Source: Candidatus Crickella equi
GTDB taxonomy: Bacteria > Bacillota > Clostridia > Peptostreptococcales > Anaerovoracaceae
DNA length: 64,000 nucleotides
Direction: 5' to 3'
NCBI GenBank assembly: GCA_018064755.1
Contig: JAGHUP010000001.1
Coordinates: forward strand, 1-64,000
The position numbers were made by a program, and so were the translations under genes. The first letter of the stretch is position 1. Every line of letters starts with the position of its first letter. Under the pieces are notes generated by a model, which did not search any database, was not told where the DNA came from, and saw only the letters and a program-made list of their open reading frames with translations. Of this stretch, positions 43,201 to 51,215 are shown piece by piece.

Positions 43201-44632
43201 ACATATCATCAGAAGCTACAGTCGCCTCCAATACTCCATTTGCAAGAGTTCCAGCAGCATTTGTTGCACTTGCTATTGGCCCTTCAGCGCCATTCTTTTT
43301 CACAGTAATTGACTTAGCAACATAAATTACCCCATCCTTTGTAGTTGGAGTTGCTGTTACTGTAAATCCATCACCTTCATTAAGTCTGACTGAAGTTGTT
43401 TCACCATTTAATTCTGTTGAATCAATCTTAACCGAGCCCGAACCAGTAATAGTACCTTTGTTCACAGTGTATTTAGTTGCAGGATTGTTAAGCTGAACCT
43501 TAAATGTCTTGGTTGTGGACTTGTATTCATCATTTCCAGCAAATGTTGCTGTAACATCTACCTTATCTGAAGTTGCTCCTTCGGCCAAGCTGGATACAGC
43601 TAAAAGGTTTGAAACATCAAAAGTAATATTCTGTCCAGCATATTTTGTGTCAGTGTCATCGAGCTTATGAAGAAATACTGCACTTGTTAGGGCTGCTTTA
43701 TAAGAATCCTCTCTGTCTGATGCATTGCTATATTTTACTACTATAGGTTCACCATCAGTGCCCTTACCGTCTTTTCCCGAAATGTCAGTATTCTCCCTTG
43801 TATCAGCTAGATGTGCTGTTGTATAAAGGATAAATGAATTGCCATTATTTGTATATGTAATACGAATGCTTTCTTCTGCATTTTCATTGTAGTTATTGCC
43901 ACTTTTCTTTGAAGTATAACCAAATGCATGTTGATTTTCTACAAGTATTGTATTCGGAACATTATTGAAATCTTCAGTGTAACCGCCTGCTTTTCCGCCA
44001 GTATGATATTCAACTTTAGCGGTGACTCCATCAATAAAGGATTTAGAGTAAGCATCTGTTTCTTTTTCAACATATGACGTTATCTGATTGACCAGTTTAT
44101 TTGCATACCCTATCTTTAAATCCCCACTTTGGAGACGCTTATCTTTTACGTAAAACTCATTTACGTTGATAGATTCTGCAATTTTGGCTGGTGCTTTATG
44201 GATTACAACCTCAACACCGTCGCAAGGTTCTGTATTATCCTTCTGATATACCCATGACGCCGAATGGTTCGCATACACACATTTAAGTGTTACTAGTTTA
44301 GCGTACACATAATAAGAGCCTATATCAGTTGCCTTCACGAACGCATTATTGCTGTTCTGATATCCCCAGTCAATAACCGTTTGTCCAGTTGCATCTTCCA
44401 CTTTGTAATAATGAACTGTCCTTTCAGTATTTCTCTTTGAATAAGAAGCTAGCTCGGTAAACGCCTGAACATTACTAATAAGTTCCTGCGCGCTACCATT
44501 ATAAAATAGACAGTTCCTCGCTACTGGAACAGTGCCATTAAAATCATCCGCAAACGAAGTAAACGCCATGCTAGGCATGAAGGTTACCATCATTGACAGT
44601 GTTAAGAGTAATGCTATTAATCTATTCTTCAT
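37235..44632 (-). CDS. Giant secreted repeat protein (2465 aa)
   Basis: It starts with a signal peptide (MKNRLIALLLTLSMMVTFMP, cleavage near SFA-D ~28). Four related units start near residues 159, 502, 845 and 1186, a period of ~342. They recur as I-x-V-x-[SE][YF][DNY]V, a hAFGYx segment and a TKYxxNxGTxxGxG segment; the fourth is incomplete. A varied beta-rich region (~1400-2200) follows, then a YTGSAITP...DYTVTYKNN domain (~2205-2275), a Fn3-like module (~2275-2370) and a BIG2 domain (~2375-2465). No LPXTG, SLH or cell-wall-binding repeat is present. Probable surface adhesin or stalk; function is unproven. Confidence 0.85.
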   Translation of the reverse strand: MKNRLIALLLTLSMMVTFMPSMAFTSFADDFNGTVPVARNCLFYNGSAQELISNVQAFTELASYSKRNTERTVHYYKVEDATGQTVIDWGYQNSNNAFVKATDIGSYYVYAKLVTLKCVYANHSASWVYQKDNTEPCDGVEVVIHKAPAKIAESINVNEFYVKDKRLQSGDLKIGYANKLVNQITSYVEKETDAYSKSFIDGVTAKVEYHTGGKAGGYTEDFNNVPNTILVENQHAFGYTSKKSGNNYNENAEESIRITYTNNGNSFILYTTAHLADTRENTDISGKDGKGTDGEPIVVKYSNASDREDSYKAALTSAVFLHKLDDTDTKYAGQNITFDVSNLLAVSSLAEGATSDKVDVTATFAGNDEYKSTTKTFKVQLNNPATKYTVNKGTITGSGSVKIDSTELNGETTSVRLNEGDGFTVTATPTTKDGVIYVAKSITVKKNGAEGPIASATNAAGTLANGVLEATVASDDMSANQTCTVDVEFEPVTATLNDSITVDSYNVSQGLWNNIPDKTDKRATTTVNEIVNQITEKSPSAFFNGVTPTVEYLGKSGNDWHTLDYKPDYSHRDQHAFGYNAGYNNPTFRSDASESVRVTYTNDKFPGITWQKTITVTLEDKRTESVIEIKDDKGNIGTEEKPVELSYAEGGKYDSQLAAISTLHVNGEDTAITGTIQYDFKSKVELEDGETNTFEVTALYAGDATYKECSKDFTVKISRPSTKYQLNLGTVVGSGTISVNSTDLGKTPVELSDSKKYVRITKGQTFTVTAKPVEKDGVVYVAKSITVTKNGTPGVTLTTKTYSKGTESDGALTTEAVGGNLEIDENCTISAEFEAVSATIAELVYVSSYDVDLAQREDETQSLIRSDGTPRWSYVEGQITGAATKGDSPFFNPTDLVTEVTYYAGEKITSVLPPRTESQWWPIYHEKPTDAALVDCHRFGFAFGSFNKNKTERVHVKYTNPKFPGVEVVLETTAQLHETRLESDISLKNDPVALTYSETKDYKDQLDKEVVVHKKGDETTLVANATCVYTGADVSMDEDQTKTDEATATFAGDDFYQGCNKPFDVSIHNPATKYQINLGTIEGEGTIKIGDTDLNEIDTHNIRIVEGTSFTITAVPGVSKDGTVYIAKSIKLTKDGASGEGSVIVDSNDFTNKVENLGGTFSKGEYYTVTAVFVPLTVNIDNPIYVNSYDVEKGLWTDKPDTNPAITRGALAASEIINDITYDSSLDAFFKDAETTKVVTYKSIDRIGDDNDDWWNLDHEKPEGVLEVGYHAFGYTATEAGRYNENATEMVKVVYSNETKFPGVKLVLTTTAKLRDKRIDTNLARKNPVELTWYEDRSAVDSKEVFNAIVDLSEGTKTTPLDGFFDKDHFDELTIEYLAYDPLIFDGLAQWKPIDYKYNLLEPLLHTFGDNTDKVGNRLDYEIVNIYYPGDEIYKPFKLENVKVNLVENRTPTEIICEDYTIKYCPEADFKAAALSNMSLIDDEGNPVEYTADQITLNPTMMNASEEPQPVRISYSGNHDYKPYTKVVNVTVDKAKAKLSVADLETYTYDGNAHQPVVNKKFIDPTSNTTIDYITLTGGASTSVQGFLSLDIPESVKNKLKFGSFDIYAYLQTQIGEGKTLDKFEDIIGIINGRLDNLDEATLARMGIEKGAFDNILDAIGDMNLGSGVKVTLGTGPKDAGTYITTAVSVDRNYEFTMDIGSMIILQKGWNREDDISLEFNREMDGTDRDLSAEEIAKTAIEIALEKKLISEKFYKDAQLDKVVKAVKARTLTIDEANRFDWGGYLAGSGILERTEDGKVDPAVQKFVHAMYIGMPADGGVYAEKDVPPTAPGVYSETVYVLLGNYIAMPITRVFKIQKHPGQLNWIKQIGGGEVALTTEEQTLINLANLFGTEELTEYGITKYNQIRSAYVISIDDLENFDFGSYLSKKGSTEIIDEEAVQGHVKRVIAGVDYQGRANIGKPTKAGLYVEISYVLKGEYRADPIIRAFKVERLNSKTTLSCYSSLDKENKNAVQKILETYNFTYGDGYEFETTVEDRETKEGIEVSSDEISTLYITWDDSMNRLDIDGIAKKAMAGEETGAVEEARDAGLYLVLTIFNGNESYKPSYDWAFLRIKKADITPVLSINSWIYGGYDPQYNTPYVSGNLGEGAVTYEYAPIGTANWSTTIPTQVGSYWVRATVAETKNYKGAQVKKSFSIYPREAGAFVINAIDDQLYTGSAITPKLEIVGLNGLMTEGVDYTVTYKNNVEPGYATAIVTFKGNYQGKASIKFRIYGKPAAILLGKATPATGSAAKISWNKIPGASKYVVYGNQCGKTIKKIKTVRGTSLTVKKIAGKKLKAHTTYKFYVVALDASGKTIAKTKTAHFIAAKTKGDHGNVTKISANTATGSVVAGQEIKLGAAIKVYKNMKPLELNHAAKLRFISDNPEVATVSTGGYVTGIRPGTATIYIIAVNGMHTKTVVTVTK

Positions 44633-44687
44633 TGTTCTCCCCTTATTTATAGATTCTAAATCTATCTAAATTAGTTCGTTATATTCG

Positions 44688-46250
44688 TTATTTAATCTTC
44701 TTGTAGTAGTTCTTGGACCACTGGCTGTAATAGGTCTTGCCATTGCCTGTGACATATGCACGTACCTTGAATATGTACTTCTTTCCGCTCTTGAGCTTCT
44801 TGATTGTCTTGGTCAGTGCAGTTGTCTTGATCTTCTTGCCTGATTTACCACTTTGCTTGTAGTAGATCTGATAGCCAGTTGCTCCAGCGACTGTCTTGTG
44901 TTTAACAGTTGCTTTCTTGGAGCCAGCCTTGATTGTTATGTTCTTTACAGGCTGGAGCTGAACTCTTTCAATGTACTCCTTGCTGAGGTTGTTGCCACAT
45001 GCTGTGCAGTAATGCTGAACCTCTCCTGTTGTGAGGTAAGTTGCTGCTGTAATAGTACGAGTTGCAACTACAGGCTCCTCGCACTGGCATCTATCCTTAG
45101 GAGTTGATGGGCTCTGCCATCCGGAGACTCCACCTTCCTTCGCTGATTCTCTCAGCGTCCACTCTCTATTAATACTCTTCTCGATAATGTCGGCAATTCT
45201 CGCCTGAGCTGTCATATCGATATGGAAGACTTTGGCCTTGTGTGGAGCAATATTAGTAATATCTGCAATCTCATATCCGTACTGAGCTCCGATTGCAGCG
45301 TAGCCCTTGTTGACTGTATCAACGTATGGCTGAGCAAGTACTGTTGCTACATCGTTCAGTGCCTTAGCACCGAGGTTGCTATCAATCAGTTCCCACTGAA
45401 TCATTGTGTCGCCGATTGTTGCTAGCGGATTGAAGAGGTTAACGATAACAACTACAGCGTCCGGGTTGAGCTCGCGAATTCTGTCAACGATCTTGCTTGT
45501 TGCTGTAACTGCGTTGTTAGCTCCATTAGTCAGCAGCGTGTCGAGTGTAATTGGTGCAACGGATGCCTCTGCGGCATAAGCATTAACCTTGACAACTGTA
45601 GTTATGAGTTTCAATGACTTGGCGATGATTCCCTTAGTATCCTTGATGTCCTGAATCTTGTCAGGGATGTCTGTAAGACCATCGATGCTCTTAGCTGTTG
45701 TTTCGATAGCCTTGAGGATTGTCTCTTCGTTATCGTAGAGCTGCTTGGTAATGTCGTTGAAACCGAGCTGAACAGTAATGACATCAGCCTGCTGGATCTT
45801 CTTTTCAATCAGTTTTCTGTATGCAGTTCGCTTGTTGCTATCAAAGGCTTGATATTCTTTGTCAGCATCCATAACACCGAGGATGTTGCAAACTTGCTCT
45901 GCTCTCAAGCCAGGGTATGTCATGTTAAAGCTATCGCAATCTGCATTCATATAGTTGAATACTTTTTGAACATATGAAGCGCGGCAGAATTTCGGACCAT
46001 ATTCATTCTCGTACATGATTCCATATATATCGAATTCTGGCTCTTCGGTATAAAGCTTACTAAGCTCATCGATTCCGTTCACATCCTCATTAGCCAGGAA
46101 TCCGGCTCCGATACTATCACCGATAGCAAGGTATGTTGCCTTGGAGTTAGCTGGCCATGCTGCATCAGCAAATGACGCACTAAAAGTGCCCAACACCATA
46201 GTAAGTGTGAGCAATAAAACTAAGCATTTTCTGAACCAATTTTGTTTCAT
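44688..46250 (-). CDS. Secreted SGNH/GDSL-type esterase with C-terminal Fn3-like module
   Basis: 520 residues. It has a signal peptide (~1-28), then block I YLAIGDSIGAG (~40-50, nucleophile Ser), block III VQLGFNDI (~161-168) and a late HID segment (~345) in the position of the catalytic Asp/His. A cysteine-containing loop (CQCEEP, CTACG) follows, and a lysine-rich Fn3-like module forms the last ~90 residues. Such enzymes deacylate lipids or acetylated glycans; the substrate is unknown. Next to the giant protein, it shares the Fn3-like tail type with three other secreted proteins here. Confidence 0.82.
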   Translation of the reverse strand: MKQNWFRKCLVLLLTLTMVLGTFSASFADAAWPANSKATYLAIGDSIGAGFLANEDVNGIDELSKLYTEEPEFDIYGIMYENEYGPKFCRASYVQKVFNYMNADCDSFNMTYPGLRAEQVCNILGVMDADKEYQAFDSNKRTAYRKLIEKKIQQADVITVQLGFNDITKQLYDNEETILKAIETTAKSIDGLTDIPDKIQDIKDTKGIIAKSLKLITTVVKVNAYAAEASVAPITLDTLLTNGANNAVTATSKIVDRIRELNPDAVVVIVNLFNPLATIGDTMIQWELIDSNLGAKALNDVATVLAQPYVDTVNKGYAAIGAQYGYEIADITNIAPHKAKVFHIDMTAQARIADIIEKSINREWTLRESAKEGGVSGWQSPSTPKDRCQCEEPVVATRTITAATYLTTGEVQHYCTACGNNLSKEYIERVQLQPVKNITIKAGSKKATVKHKTVAGATGYQIYYKQSGKSGKKIKTTALTKTIKKLKSGKKYIFKVRAYVTGNGKTYYSQWSKNYYKKIK

Positions 46251-46373
46251 TTTGCCTCCCCCAATACTATTAAATTATATAATGATAAAATCTAATTAGA
46301 CATAATATACTATTGTACGTATTGTACACCTTTTGCGTGGAAATTGTAGGAAATGCGCGGATTTTATGCTTAT

Positions 46374-46382
46374 GGGGGGGGG
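46374..46382. repeat. Homopolymeric tract of nine G
   Basis: G9 lies ~125 bp upstream of the start of the secreted esterase gene, between its promoter region and a terminator. Such tracts can vary in length by slippage. Confidence 0.7.
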
Positions 46383-46400
46383 TAAAGTTTATTTTTTAAC

Positions 46401-46462
46401 AAAAAACGGAGCAGGTTGGACGTTGTGCCGTAGGCAGATACGTCCTTGCTGCTCCGTTTTTT
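46401..46462. terminator. Bidirectional terminator near the alcohol dehydrogenase gene
   Basis: AAAAAACGGAGCA (46401-46413) pairs perfectly with TGCTCCGTTTTTT (46450-46462), with an inner GGACGT/ACGTCC stem. Confidence 0.85.
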
Positions 46463-46466
46463 ATTG

Positions 46467-46535
46467 TCAATCCGACGATTGGCGGGATTTCAATCCGACG
46501 ATTGGCGGAAAATCATTCCGACGATTGGCGGGATT
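46467..46535. repeat. Three 23-bp tandem repeats abutting the alcohol dehydrogenase stop codon
   Basis: Three copies (46467, 46490, 46513) share TC-A-[AT]TCCGACGATTGGCGG. The third runs into the stop codon of the alcohol dehydrogenase. Each contains an imperfect dyad, CCGACGATTGGCGG. Confidence 0.85.
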
Positions 46536-47721
46536 AGAATGCTTCTTCGTAGATCTGAAGGATTTCTTCATTGGTGAGAGGTCTGTATGCGCCGCCGGAA
46601 ATGAAGCAGGAATCTGCTATTTCCTTGAGCTGCATCTTTTCTTCTTCGCCAAATCCTATTTCTCTCAGAGTGGTTGGGAGGCCAACCTCGCGGATGAAAT
46701 CGGCGAGTGCGTCGATGCCGGCGAGTGCAAGTTCGTCAGCGCTGTTATAGTCGGCAGGATTAAGTCCCCATACGTTCTGAGCGAAGCTGACGAATTTGCC
46801 GAGTCCGTCCTTGTATATGTGTCTGTAGTATACAGGGTGGAGAATTGCCAGGCCTTCTCCGTGGTTACAATTAGTGTAAGCGGAGAGCTGGTGCTCCATG
46901 TTGTGCGCCTGGAAATCTTTGGACTTTCCGGTCTTGATGATGCGGTTCTCTGCGAGTGATGCGCACCACATAATGTTGCTACGCGCCTGGTAATCCTGAG
47001 GGTCTTTCATTGCTGCTCTAAAGTCTCTGATAAGTCCTCTCATGAGGCCTTCTGATGTGTCATCTGCAGGATTGCCCTCGATAGGCCAGCTGAAGTATGT
47101 CTCCATGATGTGAGAGAGGATATCGAAAGTTCCTGCTCTCAGCTGACGGATAGGCATAGTCAGTGTATATGTTGGATCCATGATTGCGAACAGTGGATTA
47201 ATTGCTGGATAATCTCTGTCGCATTTGATCTTAGTCTCTTCATTAGTAAGAACTGCACAGCCGTTAACTTCGCTGCCTGTTGCCGGCATTGTTACGACAA
47301 CTCCACAAGGAATTGGAGTATGCTCGATTGGCTTGCCATCCATCCAGAAGTCCTGCCAAGCGTCCCCATCGTATGGTGCCTGAACTGCTACTGCTTTGCA
47401 GCAATCCATAGTTGAGCCACCGCCTACTGCGAGGATAAGGCCGACGTCGTTCTTGCGAGCGAGGTCTGCTCCTTCTAGCATTTTGGCAAGGGTAGGATTG
47501 GACATAATGCCACCGAATTCAACGACTTCAAGACCGAGCTCGTTTAATACTGTCATTACGTCATCATATGCGCCGTTCTTCTTGATTGATCCTCCGCCGT
47601 ATCCCAGGAGAACCTTCTTGCCAGGGATAGCGAATTCTTTGATCATGTCAGCGAGGTGTTCGCTGACTGCCTTCTCACCAAATCTTACTTTGGTGCGGCA
47701 TTCCCAATTATGACTATTCAT
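46534..47721 (-). CDS. Iron-containing alcohol dehydrogenase (BDH/YqhD-like)
   Basis: 395 residues of the Fe-ADH family. The NAD(P)-binding loop is ILAVGGGSTMDCCKAV (~95-110). Metal-binding residues lie in the D195-like, MEHQLSAYTNCNHGEGLAIL (~255-274) and HPVYYRHI segments. It reduces aldehydes such as butyraldehyde or oxidises alcohols with NAD(P). Its ATG shares one base with the stop of the upstream C-GCAxxG gene (TAATG), implying translational coupling. Confidence 0.93.
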   Translation of the reverse strand: MNSHNWECRTKVRFGEKAVSEHLADMIKEFAIPGKKVLLGYGGGSIKKNGAYDDVMTVLNELGLEVVEFGGIMSNPTLAKMLEGADLARKNDVGLILAVGGGSTMDCCKAVAVQAPYDGDAWQDFWMDGKPIEHTPIPCGVVVTMPATGSEVNGCAVLTNEETKIKCDRDYPAINPLFAIMDPTYTLTMPIRQLRAGTFDILSHIMETYFSWPIEGNPADDTSEGLMRGLIRDFRAAMKDPQDYQARSNIMWCASLAENRIIKTGKSKDFQAHNMEHQLSAYTNCNHGEGLAILHPVYYRHIYKDGLGKFVSFAQNVWGLNPADYNSADELALAGIDALADFIREVGLPTTLREIGFGEEEKMQLKEIADSCFISGGAYRPLTNEEILQIYEEAF

Positions 47722-48179
47722 TACTTAATCACCTTAACTCCACATTCGCGTTCAACGATCTTAGCGAATGACTTAATGCATGCATATACGATGCCTGTGC
47801 ACCATTCTTTTCTCTCTGGTGTTGCGAACTGGTAGTCTGCGATGAGGTCAGGGCAGATGCTAGTCTTGTACTCAGCTGCGATATCGTCATTGAGTTCTCT
47901 AACTACAGCAATGCACTTCTCATATGCCGGGTCACCCTTAACTGTTCTTCCGAAGATCTTGCCGAGTGCCATTGTTGCTCCTGCAACTGCTCCGCATACG
48001 TTACCGCCATCACCAAATCCATATGGGAATCCTGTGGAGAGAGCGATTGCTTCCTCACCAATTCCCAGGTCGTAGTATCTGTTCAGTACGTCGAGTACGG
48101 ACTCTGAGCACATGAAACCTGTTGTGAAATTTTCCTTAGCTGCTGCGAGCATTTCGTTCAAGTTTACTTCCTTAACCAT
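47721..48179 (-). CDS. C-GCAxxG-C-C family redox protein
   Basis: 152 residues. The pattern is Cys in GFMCSESVL (~24), CGAVAGATMALG (~62-73), a Cys in SICPDL (~109) and CTGIVYAC (~128-135). This is the C_GCAxxG_C_C family of putative redox-active proteins in anaerobes. Biochemical role is unknown; coupling to an Fe-dependent alcohol dehydrogenase suggests an electron-transfer or maturation function. The start has AGGAGG. Confidence 0.85.
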   Translation of the reverse strand: MVKEVNLNEMLAAAKENFTTGFMCSESVLDVLNRYYDLGIGEEAIALSTGFPYGFGDGGNVCGAVAGATMALGKIFGRTVKGDPAYEKCIAVVRELNDDIAAEYKTSICPDLIADYQFATPERKEWCTGIVYACIKSFAKIVERECGVKVIK

Positions 48180-48191
48180 AATTGCCTCCTA

Positions 48192-49151
48192 TTATATAGT
48201 TGCTACTATGCAACACCATTCTCCATCTTTAAGTACTTCTACTATGCTGAATCCGGCGGCCTTGATAGCCTCGGATACCAGTTCTTCTTTCTCAAGCAGG
48301 ATACCTGATGAGATGTAGATGCCGCCGGTATTTAAGTGTTTAGCTACATCCGGTGTTAACATCACTACCAGGTCTGCCATGAGGTTAGCTACAACGATGT
48401 CTGCCTTGTAGTCAACGCCCTTGGTAAGATCGCCGTACTGAATCTTGATCTTGTCGCTTAATTTGTTCAGCTCGACGTTGCTCTTGGCAATTTCTACAGC
48501 GTCGGTATCGATCTCGATGCCAAGAGCCTCCTTGGCGCCAAGGAGGGCTGCGCCGATTGCCAGGATACCCGAGCCGCAGCCAACGTCGAGCACTGCGTTC
48601 TCAGGCTTGAGATATTTCTCAAGAGCTCTTAGACACATTGATGTTGTCTCGTGAGTTCCGGTTCCGAAAGCCATTCCCGGGTCAATCTCAATTACCAGCT
48701 CATCAGCTTTAGCATCGTAGTTCTCCCACGTTGGCTTAACTACGATTTTCTCTGATATTTTGGTAGGCTTGAAATACTCCTGCCATTTGTACAACCAGTC
48801 CTGATCATCTGTCAGCTGCTGAGTAACGTTGAAACTGTACTGAGCCTCATGATCACCCATATCGTTCAGGTATCTAATAGTTGTCCAGATACACTCCTGA
48901 ACGTCGTTCATCTTGTACATACCCTCTTCATCATCAGGCAGATAGATACTAATCACCGGCCATCTCTCAAGATCACCGATTACCTCATCACTGAGGTAAT
49001 CGTATTTATACAGCTCCTTGTGATCAATAATATCCTGGGCATCAGCCGGATCATTGATAATCAGCTGATCGAACCCCTCATCATTTAAATTTCCTACCAG
49101 CAGATCCAATCTCTTAGGATCTACTTCTATCTTAATCTCTAAATACTTCAT
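48192..49151 (-). CDS. prmA: Ribosomal protein L11 methyltransferase
   Basis: 319 residues. The N-terminal PrmA-specific domain is followed by a Rossmann methyltransferase with VLDVGCGSGILAIGAALLG (~187-205) and motif IV VVANLMADLVV. It trimethylates L11. The region PGMAFGTGTHETT is diagnostic of PrmA. It is 18 bp downstream of the secreted nucleotidase gene. Confidence 0.95.
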   Translation of the reverse strand: MKYLEIKIEVDPKRLDLLVGNLNDEGFDQLIINDPADAQDIIDHKELYKYDYLSDEVIGDLERWPVISIYLPDDEEGMYKMNDVQECIWTTIRYLNDMGDHEAQYSFNVTQQLTDDQDWLYKWQEYFKPTKISEKIVVKPTWENYDAKADELVIEIDPGMAFGTGTHETTSMCLRALEKYLKPENAVLDVGCGSGILAIGAALLGAKEALGIEIDTDAVEIAKSNVELNKLSDKIKIQYGDLTKGVDYKADIVVANLMADLVVMLTPDVAKHLNTGGIYISSGILLEKEELVSEAIKAAGFSIVEVLKDGEWCCIVATI

Positions 49152-49169
49152 TCTACTTTCTAACGATTC

Positions 49170-51146
49170 TTATCTGGCTTTGCATTTTACTACCTGGGAA
49201 TAATGGCCATTATATGCCTCTTCTCCTATCTGCTTGCTTGCTCTTACTTTGAACTTATACGTCTTGCCCTTGCTCAGTTTTTTAACTGTATACGAAGTCT
49301 TCGTTGTCTTGGCAAGCTGCTTATACTTGCCGTTCTTCTGCTTTCTGTATACTTTATAAGTCACGCCATCACTATCGCATTTGTTCCAGCTGAGCTTAGC
49401 ACTCTTCTTAGCCGCATTCGCCTTGAGTTGTGGCTCATACTCTGCAATTACCAGTTTCTCTCTAGTCTCTGCATTTTCTTTCTGAACTGCAGCCTCATAC
49501 TCTTCTTTGCTACCGATGAAGATTCTCTTCTGAGACTTGGCGTATCTGGAACCGATTTCGCCATTAAGATTCTTCTTAATGTATTCCATCAGAAGTTCAC
49601 TATCCAAGATTACCTCGTCCTGAATAAACTTATTGTCCTTGAACATTGTATATCCGTCTCCACCAGACTTCAGTTTGAAGTTATGGCACGCAAGAGTATA
49701 TGTTTTGGTCGGATTGATTGGCTGTCCTCCTACCTTAACGTTATATACCCTTCTTGCACCATCAACCTTAACGAAATTACTGTCTTCATCCAGAACAACC
49801 GGAGAATCAATATTAGGATTAATGCAATATGTCATTCCAGATACTTGAAGGAATCCGCCAAATTCACTCTTTCCCACGTTCATAGCGCTGAGTTCAAGTG
49901 CATCCAAAATCTCCTGTCCACTTGCCTCACATTCACACATCATATTGCCAAATGGGAAGATATCGAGAATATTTCCGCGTGTAATTGTGCCCTTCTTAAG
50001 ATCAGTTCTAAGTGCGCCTCCGTTAACAATTCCAATGTCTGAACCCATTACGGTTCTGATAGCATCTGCGCAGAAATCTCCAAGATTAGTTTCCTGCTTT
50101 CTAACCAATCTGTTTCCATCTGCGTCGTGAGTAATCAGGTTGTATTTAGATGTTCCAATTTTCTGACTAGTTATTTTGCCTATTTCGTCATTGATTTCTT
50201 TAATCAGTGCATCAAAATTGGTATCTGTAGATTCGGTTGGGAACTCTTCAATTACATCAACAGAAATCGTTCCATCAGTCTTAATCTCAATCTTGCCAAC
50301 AGCTTCTATTTTGGTTCCAATTGCAATTCTAGGAACTTCCTTACCATTAACATTTTTAACAGAATCACTATATTTCAGATGGTCATGTCCATCAATGAAT
50401 GCATCAATACCTGAAGTATTAGCAATAATATCCTGTGATTTCCATGGATTAGCAGTGTCTCCAGTCTTACCAAGATGACCCAGTGCAATTACATAATTTG
50501 CACCTGCTGCTCTTGCAGCATCTACGCTCTTCTGCACCTGTGCCTGAAGTTCCTTGCCGTCATTGGCTCCGTAGAAATCATACTTCTTGTTGCCCTTCTC
50601 ATCGTACCAATTTGTTGGTTTGGATTTAGTAAGTGTCTCAGGCGTTGTAATTCCAACGAAAGCAACCTTAATATCACCATACTTCTTTATGGCATATGGT
50701 TTGAAATAGGAGCCATCATCGCCCGCGCGTCTGAAATTGCAAGATACTATCTGTGCTGATTTGATTGAACTGGCAATGTCTTTAAGGAAATAATCAACGC
50801 CATAGTCAAAGTCATGATTTCCAGGAACAATAACATCATATTTAATTGCGTTTATCAGTTTAACAACGGCAGTTCCCTTAGTCAGGAATCCTCCGCTGCC
50901 ACCCTGAATACTATCGCCATTGTCAACCATAACCACATTCTTATACTGACTTTTCATTTCCTGCTGTATGCTGCGCAGGCCCTTGAATCCGGCTGTGTCT
51001 GCACCCACATTGGCATGAATATCTGATGTTGCCAAAATAACAATATTGTCTGATTTTGCTGTTGTTGCAAAAACAGTCATTGGCAGCATTGTGATAACCA
51101 GTGCCAGCGCCAGCAAGATTGCAAGCCATCTATTAGTTTTCTTCAT
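49170..51146 (-). CDS. Secreted 5'-nucleotidase / 2',3'-cyclic phosphodiesterase family protein
   Basis: 658 residues. It has a signal peptide (~1-28). The metallophosphatase domain has ATSDIHANV (~39-47), DNGDSIQGG, PGNHDFDYG, GHLGKTGD and DGHDHLKYS. The 5'-nucleotidase C-terminal domain (~325-510) has NLGDFCADAIRTVMGSDIGIVNGGALRTDL. The last ~90 residues are a Fn3-like lysine-rich module. UshA-like enzymes release nucleosides from extracellular nucleotides. Metal ligands appear intact. No anchor is seen, so the Fn3-like tail may hold it at the surface. Confidence 0.93.
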   Translation of the reverse strand: MKKTNRWLAILLALALVITMLPMTVFATTAKSDNIVILATSDIHANVGADTAGFKGLRSIQQEMKSQYKNVVMVDNGDSIQGGSGGFLTKGTAVVKLINAIKYDVIVPGNHDFDYGVDYFLKDIASSIKSAQIVSCNFRRAGDDGSYFKPYAIKKYGDIKVAFVGITTPETLTKSKPTNWYDEKGNKKYDFYGANDGKELQAQVQKSVDAARAAGANYVIALGHLGKTGDTANPWKSQDIIANTSGIDAFIDGHDHLKYSDSVKNVNGKEVPRIAIGTKIEAVGKIEIKTDGTISVDVIEEFPTESTDTNFDALIKEINDEIGKITSQKIGTSKYNLITHDADGNRLVRKQETNLGDFCADAIRTVMGSDIGIVNGGALRTDLKKGTITRGNILDIFPFGNMMCECEASGQEILDALELSAMNVGKSEFGGFLQVSGMTYCINPNIDSPVVLDEDSNFVKVDGARRVYNVKVGGQPINPTKTYTLACHNFKLKSGGDGYTMFKDNKFIQDEVILDSELLMEYIKKNLNGEIGSRYAKSQKRIFIGSKEEYEAAVQKENAETREKLVIAEYEPQLKANAAKKSAKLSWNKCDSDGVTYKVYRKQKNGKYKQLAKTTKTSYTVKKLSKGKTYKFKVRASKQIGEEAYNGHYSQVVKCKAR

Positions 51147-51165
51147 AATAATTCCTCTTTATTAC

Positions 51166-51201
51166 AAAACGAAGCAGATGCAAATTCTTCATCCGCTTCG
51201 T
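51166..51201 (-). terminator. Terminator between tyrS and the secreted nucleotidase gene
   Basis: ACGAAGC-GATG/CATC-GCTTCGT arms, T-rich on the - strand. It ends the tyrS-containing operon. Confidence 0.7.
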
Positions 51202-51215
51202 CCGTATGTTTCTAT

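Noticed and set aside
37235-46250. LPXTG or S-layer anchoring of the secreted proteins
   Set aside because: C-termini end in Fn3-like or BIG2 domains without LPXTG, hydrophobic tail or SLH motifs.
46467-46535. CRISPR array
   Set aside because: Three directly abutting 23-bp copies have no spacers, and there are no cas genes.
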